30,285 bases of DNA from a virus: the IMG/VR virus record IMGVR_UViG_3300010371_000090, positions 1 to 30,285 of that record, one strand, 5' to 3'. Made by a program: the position numbers and the translations under genes. The notes below the pieces were generated by a model. That model was not told where the DNA came from. It saw only the letters and a list, made by a program, of their open reading frames with translations, and searched no databases. Positions 12,679-20,504 of the stretch are shown in pieces; positions within the stretch are counted from its first letter, which is position 1, and every line of letters begins with the position of its first letter.

Positions 12679-13036
12679 TCCACGAACAACGCGCGTAGGC
12701 GTCGCGGAGTACAAATAGCCCTACACGGTCTAGATCCATGCCGACCGACCAAAACCGCATGGCGCCGGAGTTGACCGCTCCGCGAAGGCTGACTGACAGC
12801 CGACGCACACACGTCCTTTTGAAGTGCACCTGAGATTGACCTGACCCGGGCCGGCGAAATGCTGGAGGGTTGCACGCGGCTGGCCCCCGATACAGGGCAG
12901 GACGATAAAGGCTGAATCAGTGCCAGCGATAAAGCAGGTGCACGATACGGTCAAAGACCCTTATTGCCTGTAGAAAAGTCGATAAGGAAAGTTTATAGTT
13001 CAACCAAGGTTCGGCGGCGGTCACCGACGAAACCTA
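12679..13036. other. intergenic stretch without a convincing gene
   Basis: About 360 nt between the lipoprotein stop and the terminator stem. Open frames here are short, start with rare codons and lack ribosome sites. The stretch holds a more AT-rich part (about 12960-13010) with TTATAGTT, and a possible hairpin GGTTCG...CGAAACC around 13009-13035, but no tRNA fold and no promoter pair good enough to call. It could carry a late promoter, a small RNA or a remnant gene. Confidence 0.5.
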
Positions 13037-13080
13037 GAAGGCCCGGAAGCTGTCAGTCAGCGGCGGGCCTTCGCCTTTTC
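13037..13080 (+). terminator. Rho-independent terminator after the lysis cassette
   Basis: A perfect 9-bp stem, GAAGGCCCG (13037-13045) with CGGGCCTTC (13064-13072), encloses an 18-nt loop, followed by GCCTTTTCT. It lies only about 10 nt before the GTG of the lipase gene, so the late genes beyond need either read-through, antitermination or an unseen promoter. Confidence 0.75.
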
Positions 13081-13089
13081 TGGAATCCC

Positions 13090-13683
13090 GTGCAAGCAAT
13101 CGACTACGCCAAGCTGGCCCAGCGGGCGTACAACGACGCGCCGACCGTCGGCGAGCCGGACAGCGCGAGCCGGATGCATGTCTACCAGATGGTGACGGCG
13201 ACCGGAACGCAGACGGTGCACGTCTTTCGGGGTACGGACGATCTGCGCTCCCTGCTGGCCGATGGCGACATCATCGTGCGCGATGTGCCGGGCATGGGCA
13301 ACGTGCACGCCGGCTTCCATCTGGCGCTGGCGGCGATCCTGCCCGCCTGCCTTGCACTACCGCGCCCTGACGCGATTGCCGGGCACAGCCTGGGCGCTGC
13401 CATGGCGCTGTTGTACGCCGGGGCGCTGGCGCTGCTGGGTGACGTGGTGCCGGTCTATGCGTTCGAGCCGCCTCGCCTGTGTGCCGACTCGACGCTGGCG
13501 GACCTGTTCCACGGGAAACACGTCCCGGTCTACGCCACCCGTAACGGCCGGGACATCGTGACGCAGGTGCCACCGCAACTGGCGCACGCCTGTCCGATCA
13601 CCCCCATCGGTCATGCCGTGCTGCCGTTCGACAACATTCAGGACCACGCCATCGACCGCGTGATCGCCGCGCTTGGAGACTGA
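13090..13683 (+). CDS. class-3 lipase-like alpha/beta hydrolase (197 aa)
   Basis: The nucleophile elbow GHSLG has Ser100; Asp155 (NGRDIV) and His186 (QDHAID) complete a plausible Ser-Asp-His triad in the right order. HVFRGTDD upstream matches the 'FRGT' oxyanion-loop motif of Lipase_3 proteins, and AFEPPR follows the third strand as in that family. There is no signal peptide or membrane span. Expected to hydrolyse lipid or ester bonds; the substrate is unknown. GTG 13090 has GGA 5 nt upstream; longer open frame to 12964 would cross the terminator hairpin. Neighbours are small virion or accessory genes. Confidence 0.85.
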   Translation: MQAIDYAKLAQRAYNDAPTVGEPDSASRMHVYQMVTATGTQTVHVFRGTDDLRSLLADGDIIVRDVPGMGNVHAGFHLALAAILPACLALPRPDAIAGHSLGAAMALLYAGALALLGDVVPVYAFEPPRLCADSTLADLFHGKHVPVYATRNGRDIVTQVPPQLAHACPITPIGHAVLPFDNIQDHAIDRVIAALGD

Positions 13684-13684
13684 C

Positions 13685-13867
13685 GTGGACGCCACCGAAA
13701 CCGTAGGCACCTGGATCGGCCTGGGCTTTGCCCTGACCGCGCTGATGCTGCTGGTGGGGATAGTCGCGTTCGATGAATTCGCCGGATGGCTGCGAAAGCG
13801 CCGCGAACGGCCCAAGCACTACCGCGTTTCCGTACCACGCTCGGCGCAAGGGATCGACCATGAGTGA
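13685..13867 (+). CDS. small single-TM membrane protein (60 aa)
   Basis: GTG 13685 with GGAG 6 nt upstream is preferred over the TTG at 13673. After DATETVGTW comes one membrane span (IGLGFALTALMLLVGIVAF), then DEFAGWLRKRRERPKHYRVSVPRS, a strongly basic cytoplasmic tail. No family recognised. It follows the lipase by one base and overlaps the next gene by 8 nt. Confidence 0.65.
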   Translation: MDATETVGTWIGLGFALTALMLLVGIVAFDEFAGWLRKRRERPKHYRVSVPRSAQGIDHE

Positions 13868-14060
13868 CGAACCGCTGATCTGGACGAGCAAGGGCAACCT
13901 GCCCATTGCGTCGCTGGAATACACGCACGCATGGGATGAAACCCCGGAATACCTCAAGTTCAGCGAGACCTACATGCTGGACGGTGAAATCGTCAAACAA
14001 TCCGCCCATGTCTACGTCAAGCAAGGCGCGCAGGCCCAACCCGAACAAGGGACATTCTGA
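13860..14060 (+). CDS. conserved small phage protein (66 aa)
   Basis: Begins MSDEPLIWTSKGNLPIASLEY and contains HAWDETPEYLKFSETYMLDGEIVKQSAHVYVK. The pattern 'KGN.P...L.Y...W.ETP.Y..F.E.Y.LDGE.V..SAH' recurs in small proteins near structural genes of many phages. Function unknown. ATG 13860 is in frame and overlaps the previous gene; its TGA shares a base with the next ATG. Confidence 0.8.
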   Translation: MSDEPLIWTSKGNLPIASLEYTHAWDETPEYLKFSETYMLDGEIVKQSAHVYVKQGAQAQPEQGTF

Positions 14061-14512
14061 TGAGCAATACGGCAGCCGTCTGTACCAGTTTCAAGGTCGA
14101 TCAGCTCAATGCCATTCACGCCTTTGGCACGACCGTCGTCCGTGCCGGCACCACGGCCGACACCTTCAAGGCGGCGCTGTATCTCGCCTCGGCCACGCTG
14201 GGCGCATCGACCACGGCCTATTCGACCACGGGCGAAGTTACCGGCACCGGCTATACGGCCGGCGGCGTGACCGTGACCAACGCCACCGCGCCGACCAGCT
14301 CAGGCACGACCGCATACTGGACACCCTCGGGCAACTTCGCCTGGACGACCATGACGGCCTCGGCCTTCGACACGGTGCTGCTCTACAACTCCACGCAGAG
14401 CAACAAGGCTGTCGCGGTCTATACCTTCGGCTCGCAGACGGTGACGGCCAGCAATTTCACCCTCACCATGCCGGCGAATGCGGCAGGAACTGCGCTGTTG
14501 CAGCTCGCGTAA
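14060..14512 (+). CDS. phage structural protein, Thr/Ala-rich beta type (150 aa)
   Basis: The sequence contains HAFGTTVVRAGTTADTFKAALYLASATLG, then TGEVTGTGYTAGGVTVTNATAP, AYWTPSGNFAWTTMTASAFDTVLLYNS, and a final beta strand set ending TALLQLA. The pattern 'Y..TGEV.G.GY.AGG...' and 'W......' is common in phage baseplate, fibre or decoration genes of unknown exact role. It is rich in Thr, Ala and Gly and probably all-beta. It precedes the long repeat protein, with which it may assemble. Confidence 0.75.
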   Translation: MSNTAAVCTSFKVDQLNAIHAFGTTVVRAGTTADTFKAALYLASATLGASTTAYSTTGEVTGTGYTAGGVTVTNATAPTSSGTTAYWTPSGNFAWTTMTASAFDTVLLYNSTQSNKAVAVYTFGSQTVTASNFTLTMPANAAGTALLQLA

Positions 14513-14525
14513 AGAGTAGCGCGCC

Positions 14526-16115
14526 GTGACGATCACGCGCACCGATACCACAACAGCGGGCGGCACAGCCAATAACTGGACAGTTGCGACGCCCAGCGGA
14601 TCGGGCGGCCTGTTCGTCATCTACTGCATGGACAACGGTGGCGCTTCGGCGCCGACCGGATTCACCCAGCTGATTCAGCAGCGTTTTGGCGGCAACGGCC
14701 AGTACATCAATGTCTTCTGGCGCGAAGCGGATGGCACGGAGGGATCTAGCTTCACCAGCACCGATGGCGGCGACACCAGCGGATGGTCGGTCGAATGTGT
14801 GCGCTATGCCGGCGCAGCCACATCATCGCCGATCGACGCCTATGCTGGCACCGCGAGCAGCGCCGGCGGCGCCAGTCCGAAATCCATGCCAGCCACCGGC
14901 ATCACGACGACGGCGGCGAATGACCTGGTGGTCTATGCCGGCGGCCTGGGCAGCTATAGCGGCGTCACCAGTCCAACCTTCACCCCGCCGAGCGGCTTCA
15001 CCAGCCCGGCGACACCACCCACAGGCGGCTCGGCCAATCTCTGCGTATCGGAGGCGATACAAGCCACCGCTGGCGCCACCGGCACAAAGACGGCCTCGGG
15101 TGCTTTCACTGGCGGCACATGCATCGGCTTCGGTGCGGTGCTGCTGGCCATCAAGGCAGCGGCAGGGGATGTCACGGTCGGATTGACCGGGCAGAGCGTC
15201 ACATCGGTACAAGGAAGCGTCACCGTCGCGTCTACTGGCGTCAGCGTGGCGCTTACCGGACAGGCGGCGACCTCGGGGCAGGGAGCGTTCACGCAAGCCG
15301 TTTCCAGAGCGCTGACGGGCCGCAGCATTACCTCGGGGCGCGGCACGCTCAAGGGGGCGGTGAGCAAGTCGCTTGCCGGAAGCGCGGTCACCAGCGGGCA
15401 GGGCGCGACGGTTCCCACGCTGGCGGCTGTGTTGACGGGCCAGGCCGAAACGACCGGCGCGGGATCACTCTCGCCGGATGCGCACGTAAGCGTTTCCGGA
15501 CTCCCTGAAACGGCAGCCCAAGGATCGGTCACGCCAGAATCCGGCGGCATTTCGGTGGCGTTGTCAGGTCAGGCCGTCACGACGGCACAAGGCGACGTCA
15601 CGGCGGCGCTGACGCAAGGAGTGATCGGCCAGTCAGTCACCGCAACAGGCGGAACGGTTACCGCTGTCCCCGAAGTGCGCATTGCGCTCTCGGGTCAGTC
15701 GATATCCGTCCAGATCGGAACGGTACAGCCAGCCTTCACAGCACCGGTCGCCGGCCAGGATGCCAGCTACGCCCAAGGCGTCCTGACGGCCACCGCAGGG
15801 CATGACGTTTCCGTTGGACTGACGGGTACAGGAATTACAGCCGCACAGGGTTATCTGGCCGCCAGCGCATCGTTCGGCTTGCTGGGTTCAGGGTTCGATA
15901 TCGCGCAGGGCGCCGTCAGCCCCATTTCTTCCGTGGCGATGGTCGGTCGTTCGGCCGTATTCGTCGCCGGCACGCTAACTAGCAATGGCAAGCTGATTAT
16001 CGAGCCCGGCCGCATGGCCATCCTGCCGCCCGAAACGCGCATGGCAGCACTGGACGCCGAGACACGCATCGCCATTCTTCCGCCCGAGCAGCGCATCGCT
16101 CGGCTCACCGCCTGA
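14526..16115 (+). CDS. large repeat-rich phage surface protein, fibre-like (529 aa)
   Basis: GTG start at 14526. Residues 1-215 form a Gly/Thr-rich beta domain (WTVATPSGSGGLFVIYCMD, GYINVFWREADGTEG-like region, TAANDLVVYAGGLGSYSG) seen in many phage surface or fibre proteins. Residues 218-488 are 13 tandem repeats of 19-23 residues with consensus LTGQ-x-x-T-x-x-QG-x-x-T. The last 40 residues form a second repeat (RMAILPPETRMAALDAETRI, AILPPEQRIARL). Expected to be a virion surface or receptor-binding component, with the repeats as a beta-rich stalk. It is unusual in being placed upstream of the terminase. Confidence 0.8.
   Translation: MTITRTDTTTAGGTANNWTVATPSGSGGLFVIYCMDNGGASAPTGFTQLIQQRFGGNGQYINVFWREADGTEGSSFTSTDGGDTSGWSVECVRYAGAATSSPIDAYAGTASSAGGASPKSMPATGITTTAANDLVVYAGGLGSYSGVTSPTFTPPSGFTSPATPPTGGSANLCVSEAIQATAGATGTKTASGAFTGGTCIGFGAVLLAIKAAAGDVTVGLTGQSVTSVQGSVTVASTGVSVALTGQAATSGQGAFTQAVSRALTGRSITSGRGTLKGAVSKSLAGSAVTSGQGATVPTLAAVLTGQAETTGAGSLSPDAHVSVSGLPETAAQGSVTPESGGISVALSGQAVTTAQGDVTAALTQGVIGQSVTATGGTVTAVPEVRIALSGQSISVQIGTVQPAFTAPVAGQDASYAQGVLTATAGHDVSVGLTGTGITAAQGYLAASASFGLLGSGFDIAQGAVSPISSVAMVGRSAVFVAGTLTSNGKLIIEPGRMAILPPETRMAALDAETRIAILPPEQRIARLTA
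15177..15989 (+). repeat. 13 tandem ~21-residue repeats in the fibre-like protein
   Basis: Copies begin with a hydrophobic-polar strand and LTGQ (variants LSGQ, LAGS, VAGQ, LLGS, MVGR), then a short T/S-rich segment and QG (variants AG, GG, IG), then a strand and turn. Unit lengths vary from 19 to 23 residues. The repeats are diverged at DNA level, so they are old rather than recently expanded. The regular period suggests one beta hairpin or one turn of a solenoid per unit (inference). Confidence 0.85.
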
Positions 16116-16129
16116 CAGGAACCGCCACG

Positions 16130-16426
16130 ATGTTCGTTCTGTCACCGATGAGCCCGGAGGATGAGAACGTACCGACGGGCATTGATTTCAGCGCCTTGCT
16201 GGCCACAAGCGAGACGATCGCCAGCGTCACCAGCGTCACCGCTCTCCCTGCCACGATCACGGTAGGGCAAGGCTCCGTGACCGATGGAGCTAAGCCGAAC
16301 AGCGCCGTCCAGTTCACGCTGGGCGCCGGGCAATTGGATCAGGGATACACCGTGACTGCCGAAATCGTCACTTCCAACAACGTCATCTTGGCGCGATCGT
16401 GCTATGTGCCGGTAAGGGCTGTGTGA
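16130..16426 (+). CDS. conserved small phage protein, beta-rich (98 aa)
   Basis: Begins MFVLSPMSPEDENVPTGIDFSALLATSETIASVT and continues with SVTALPATITVGQGSVTDGAKPNSAVQFTLGAGQLDQGYTVTAEIVTSNNVILARSC, an Ig-like strand pattern. The 'DY.IDWS..L.TD.TIA.S.W.....' relatives occur widely before terminase or head genes in phages. It is probably a virion-associated or assembly protein. Unknown exact role. Confidence 0.75.
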   Translation: MFVLSPMSPEDENVPTGIDFSALLATSETIASVTSVTALPATITVGQGSVTDGAKPNSAVQFTLGAGQLDQGYTVTAEIVTSNNVILARSCYVPVRAV

Positions 16427-16429
16427 TGT

Positions 16430-16867
16430 ATGGGGCGCCCAACCCTTTACACGCCCGAATTGGCGCTGGCCATTTGTGAGCGCTTGGCTGACGGGGAATC
16501 GCTACGCAGTGTGTGTCGAGACGAAGCGATGCCGGGAAGAACGGCGGTGTGGCAATGGTTGGACGCCCATCCGTCCTTTGCGAACCAATACGCCCGCGCC
16601 TGCGAAATGCGGGCAGAGTTTTACGTTGAAGAGGCCATGGAGATTGCCGATACCCCGGCGATGGGGCAGAAGACAATCACGAAGGCGAGTGGCGTGGAAA
16701 TCGTTGAAGGGGACATGATCGAGCATCGCAAGCTGCGGATCGACATACGCAAATGGACGGCAGCCCGGATGGCGCCGAAACGCTGGGGGGTTAAATCGCC
16801 GCAGCCACCGACAGGTGATGAGGAAAACGGCCCGAAGCTGATCGACCCGAATGGCGAGATTCCGTGA
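16430..16867 (+). CDS. terS: terminase small subunit (145 aa)
   Basis: An N-terminal helix-turn-helix: GRPTLYTPELALAICERLADGESLRSVCRDEAMPGRTAVWQWL, typical of small terminases of the Sf6/Terminase_5-like type. It continues with HPSFANQYARACEMRAEFYVEEAMEIADTP, then LRIDIRKWTAARMAPKRWG, also conserved in this family. It recognises the packaging site on the concatemer and feeds DNA to the large subunit encoded next. ATG 16430 follows the previous stop by 3 nt; the 3' end overlaps the large-subunit start as GTGA. Confidence 0.93.
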   Translation: MGRPTLYTPELALAICERLADGESLRSVCRDEAMPGRTAVWQWLDAHPSFANQYARACEMRAEFYVEEAMEIADTPAMGQKTITKASGVEIVEGDMIEHRKLRIDIRKWTAARMAPKRWGVKSPQPPTGDEENGPKLIDPNGEIP

Positions 16868-18135
16868 GCAGGAATGTCGAGCTGCAGGCGCTTCATGCAG
16901 GGCAGATACCCATTGCACAAGGATTCGGGCAGCACAAGAAAACCGTATTGCGCTGCGGTCGCCGCTTCGGCAAGACCAGTCTTCTGGAAAACCGGGCGGC
17001 GAAGTGGGCGTTTCAGGGCAAGCGGATTGGCTGGCTAGGACCGAAGTACAAGATCAATGCGCCAACGTATGGAAACCTCATCCATACGCTGAAACCGGTG
17101 ATCGAATCAAAGTCCAAGATCGACCAGCTGATCCAGCTGAAAACGGGCGGTCTGATCGAATTCTGGACGCTGGAGGATGAGAACGCCGGGCGATCACGCA
17201 AATACCACACGGTGATCGTGGATGAGGCGAGCCTTAAAGCGAAGGGCTTGAAGGAGATCATCGACCAGTCCATCCGGCCCACGCTGCTGGACTACAACGG
17301 CAACATCATCATGGCCGGCACCCCCAAGGGTATCGACCAGGAAAACTACTTCTACGAGGCATGCACCAATCCCGCCGAAGGGTGGGTTGAATACCACGCG
17401 CCCACGGCAACGAATCCACACCTGGACCCGGAAGTCGTCGCCAAGCTGATCAATGACTATCCGCCGCTGGTGTATCAGCAGGAATATCTGGCGGAGTTCG
17501 TCGACTGGAACGGCTCAGCGTTTTTCAGCGAAAACTCATTGCTGGTTGACGGTCAGCCCGTCGATTACCCCAGCAAGTGTGATCAGGTATTCGCCGTGGT
17601 GGATACGGCACTCAAGGACGGGGTCGAGCACGATGGCACGGCGGTCACCTACTACGCGCGCAACATCCATTACGGGACGAAGCTTATCGTCCTGGATTGG
17701 GAGGTGCTGCAGATCGAAGGTGCGCTTCTCGAAAGCTGGTTGCCCAGCGTGTTTGCCCGGCTGGATGAGCTCTCGGCGATGGTCGGTGCGAGGCAAGGAA
17801 ACCTGGGCGCATGGATCGAGGACAAGGCGAGCGGCATCGTGCTGCTGCAGCAGGCCATTCGGCGCGGCTGGCCGGCGACACCCATTGACGGCGACCTGGT
17901 TTCGATGGGCAAGGAAGGCCGGGCGCTTTCGGTTTCCGGGTACGTCTATCGCGGCGACGTGAAGATCAGCCGCTATGCGCATGACAAGACGGTCAACTAC
18001 AAGGGCCAGGTGCGTAACCACTTCATCTCGCAGGTTTGCAGTTTCCGGATGGGGCAGAAAGACGGCCCACGGGATTTGCTGGACACCTTCACTTACGGCG
18101 TAGCAATCAGCCTCGGCGACACCGAAGGCTACTAG
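16864..18135 (+). CDS. terL: terminase large subunit, ATPase and nuclease (423 aa)
   Basis: Packaging motor. Walker A CGRRFGKTS at residues 31-39, Walker B VIVDEAS with Asp120-Glu121, and a coupling-like TPKG motif (AGTPKGIDQENYFYEA). The C-terminal RNase-H-like nuclease has VVDTALKDG (Asp247) and the late acidic motif DLLDTFTYG (Asp404/Asp407). Length is normal for the family. It cleaves concatemeric DNA and pumps it through the portal encoded next. GTG 16864 overlaps the small-subunit stop. Confidence 0.96.
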   Translation: MSRNVELQALHAGQIPIAQGFGQHKKTVLRCGRRFGKTSLLENRAAKWAFQGKRIGWLGPKYKINAPTYGNLIHTLKPVIESKSKIDQLIQLKTGGLIEFWTLEDENAGRSRKYHTVIVDEASLKAKGLKEIIDQSIRPTLLDYNGNIIMAGTPKGIDQENYFYEACTNPAEGWVEYHAPTATNPHLDPEVVAKLINDYPPLVYQQEYLAEFVDWNGSAFFSENSLLVDGQPVDYPSKCDQVFAVVDTALKDGVEHDGTAVTYYARNIHYGTKLIVLDWEVLQIEGALLESWLPSVFARLDELSAMVGARQGNLGAWIEDKASGIVLLQQAIRRGWPATPIDGDLVSMGKEGRALSVSGYVYRGDVKISRYAHDKTVNYKGQVRNHFISQVCSFRMGQKDGPRDLLDTFTYGVAISLGDTEGY

Positions 18136-18141
18136 GACCCC

Positions 18142-19692
18142 ATGGCCAATATCGACAACAACGCGACGGGTGCCGCGAGCTTGGGTGTGGGCAATACCTT
18201 GTCCCCGGCCTTGACTGATCTTCTGTTATGCGACGACATCCAGCCCGGCAGCGCGCCGTCGTACCAGATCGCCAAGACGATCTATACCTATCATCCGCTC
18301 GGCGCCAAGATGGCCGAAAAGCCGGTGGTAATTGCGCAGAGCCAGCAGCGCGAGATTGAGATTCCCGGAGGCCCGGAAGAGGACTTGATCGACGCCTTTC
18401 GCAAGGAGTGGGACCGATTGGGCGGAACGGGCGCCACGACGATCATTCGCAACGTCAAAACGCTTTCGCGCGTCTACGGCATCGCGTCCGTGGTCATGGT
18501 CTGCCCGGAAGTGCCAACTGATCAGCCGATCCCGCTGGAGGATCTGTGGAAGCATGACCTGTACTTCAACATCGCTGATCCGCTGAATACGGCGGGCAGC
18601 CTGGTGTTGAACCAGGACCCGAATGCGCCTGACTTCCTGCGCCCCCGGCAGCTGACGGTGGCGGGCAAGTCATACCACCCAAGCCGCGCCCTGGTGATGT
18701 GCAACGAACAGCCGATCTACATCGACTGGAGCAATTCGGCTTTCGGCTTCGTGGGGCGATCCGTCTATCAGCGCGCGTTGTTCCCGCTGAAAAGCTACGT
18801 GCAGAGCATGGTCACGGATGACATGGTGACGCAGAAGGCGGGCCTGCTGGTGGCCAAGGTGCAGTCTCCCGGATCTATCGTCGATCAGCGGGCGCGTAGT
18901 TTCTTCGGTTTTCGCCGCGAGTCGATCAAAGGGGCGCGTACCGGGAATGTGCTGTCGATTGGCACGCAGGAGGAAATCGAATCGCTGGACATGAAAAACT
19001 TGCGGGAAGCTGCCGAGTTCGCGCGGAACAACATCCTGAAAAACATTGCATCGGCCGACAACATGCCGGCGAGCATGCTGAATGACGAAACGCTGGCCGA
19101 AGGCTTCGGGGAAGGATCGGAGGACGCCAAGCAGATCGCCACGTACATCGACGGCCAGCGTCTGGAGATGACGCCAGCCTATCTGTGGTTCGATGCCATC
19201 GTGATGCACCGGGCATGGAATCCCGAGTTTTACGAATCCATGCAGCGGAAGTACCCGGCCGAGCTGGGCGACGTTCCCTATGAGACGGCCTTCTACGGCT
19301 GGAAGAACGCCTTCAAGGCGACCTGGCCGAATCTCCTGACGGAGCCTGACAGCGAAAAGGTCAAGGTCGATGACGTGATCATGAAGGCGGGTATCGCTAC
19401 GGTCGAAGTGATGGCACCGCTGTGCGACCCGGAGAACAAGGCGCTGCTGGCCGGCTGGCTGTCCGATGTCGTGAATGCACGCACGCTGATGTTCTCGGCG
19501 CCACTCAATCTCGACTTGGAAGCGATCGCCAGCTATGTGCCACCAGCGCCAATGAGCGAGCAACAGGACGATGATCCGGAGCCGGTCACCGTGGCGCCGA
19601 ATGAGCGGGACGAGAAGCGCCAGATCAAGCGCGATAGCGTACCGAAAGGCGTCAGCTACGCCTTGTCCGATTACAAGAAGGTGCGCCGGTGA
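18142..19692 (+). CDS. portal protein, DUF1073-type (516 aa)
   Basis: The central region has GLLVAKVQSPGSIVDQRARSFFGFRR, LDMKNLREAAEFARNNILKNIASADNMPASMLNDETLAEGFGEGSEDAKQIATYIDG, the signature stretch of DUF1073 phage portal-like proteins. The N-terminal half has YHPLGAKMAEKPVVIA and IRNVKTLSRVYGIASVVMV. Such proteins form the dodecameric ring at the portal vertex. It lies 6 nt after the large terminase, with AGGA before ATG 18142, and overlaps the MuF-like gene as GTGA. Confidence 0.92.
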   Translation: MANIDNNATGAASLGVGNTLSPALTDLLLCDDIQPGSAPSYQIAKTIYTYHPLGAKMAEKPVVIAQSQQREIEIPGGPEEDLIDAFRKEWDRLGGTGATTIIRNVKTLSRVYGIASVVMVCPEVPTDQPIPLEDLWKHDLYFNIADPLNTAGSLVLNQDPNAPDFLRPRQLTVAGKSYHPSRALVMCNEQPIYIDWSNSAFGFVGRSVYQRALFPLKSYVQSMVTDDMVTQKAGLLVAKVQSPGSIVDQRARSFFGFRRESIKGARTGNVLSIGTQEEIESLDMKNLREAAEFARNNILKNIASADNMPASMLNDETLAEGFGEGSEDAKQIATYIDGQRLEMTPAYLWFDAIVMHRAWNPEFYESMQRKYPAELGDVPYETAFYGWKNAFKATWPNLLTEPDSEKVKVDDVIMKAGIATVEVMAPLCDPENKALLAGWLSDVVNARTLMFSAPLNLDLEAIASYVPPAPMSEQQDDDPEPVTVAPNERDEKRQIKRDSVPKGVSYALSDYKKVRR

Positions 19693-20504
19693 GCTTCCAC
19701 GAGTTGTTGCAGGAGGCCATTCGCCATTTTTCCGAGCATGGATATGCCGACGTGCCGATGCTCACGCTGTGGGTGAATCGCCTACGCAAGGCGGCCGAAG
19801 CGGAATTGAGGCCCGAGAAAGACGTGGTGAAGGCACTGGAAAGGTCGCTGCAAGCATCCTTTGATCGCGTCCTGACGCCCGTGTCAATCAAGCGCAGGCA
19901 TCCCGATGCGCCGCGCTACACCATCGCGCAGATCAAGCCGGAACTTCGCGATGAGCTTTCCCGGCGCATCATGGCCAGCGCCAACCTGATCAAGTTGAAC
20001 CGGGAACAGGCGATTGACCGGACGATGCAGCGGTTTTCGGGCTGGGCGACATCCATCCCAGATGGCGGATCGCGCGTGGTGGATAAGCGCGATGTCAAGG
20101 CGGACATCAGCAAGTCACTGCGTCAGTGCAGCTACGAAGAGCGCAGAGTGGCGATCGACCAAGGTCACAAGCTGATGGCATCCATCGACGCGGTGATTGC
20201 CCAGCATACGGGGGCCATTGCGGGGCGGTGGCGCGATCATGGAAGCATCGACAAGACCTACGACGCACGCCACTCACACATGCAGCGCGACGGCAAAGTG
20301 TATGCCGTGCGCGGTAGCTGGGCCGCCGACAAGGGACTGATCAACAAGGGCGCCGGCTACCTGGATGAGATGACGGCGCCCGGCGAGGAGGTCTTTTGCC
20401 GCTGTTACGTGGTGTATCTGTCCAACATGCGCGACCTGCCGGACGACATGCTGACGGCCAAGGGGCGCAAGGCGCTGGAGGATGCGCGGAAGGCGGCGGC
20501 TTAG
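19689..20504 (+). CDS. minor head protein, MuF / SPP1 gp7-like (271 aa)
   Basis: GTG 19689 overlaps the portal stop. The N-terminal two thirds are helical. The C-terminal part has the Mu F / SPP1 gp7 signature: TYDARHSHMQRDGKVYAVRGSWA, then PGEEVFCRCYVVYL, including the CRC motif. These proteins are packaged minor head components associated with portal, often involved in morphogenesis or ejection. The 3' end overlaps the convergent antisense gene by 4 nt. Confidence 0.88.
   Translation: MSFHELLQEAIRHFSEHGYADVPMLTLWVNRLRKAAEAELRPEKDVVKALERSLQASFDRVLTPVSIKRRHPDAPRYTIAQIKPELRDELSRRIMASANLIKLNREQAIDRTMQRFSGWATSIPDGGSRVVDKRDVKADISKSLRQCSYEERRVAIDQGHKLMASIDAVIAQHTGAIAGRWRDHGSIDKTYDARHSHMQRDGKVYAVRGSWAADKGLINKGAGYLDEMTAPGEEVFCRCYVVYLSNMRDLPDDMLTAKGRKALEDARKAAA

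Noticed and set aside
12730-12954. 74-aa minus-strand frame with several Cys in the intergenic gap
   Set aside because: It starts with a TTG, has no ribosome site, and the TTGACC/TATCGC hexamers before it are too weak for a promoter.
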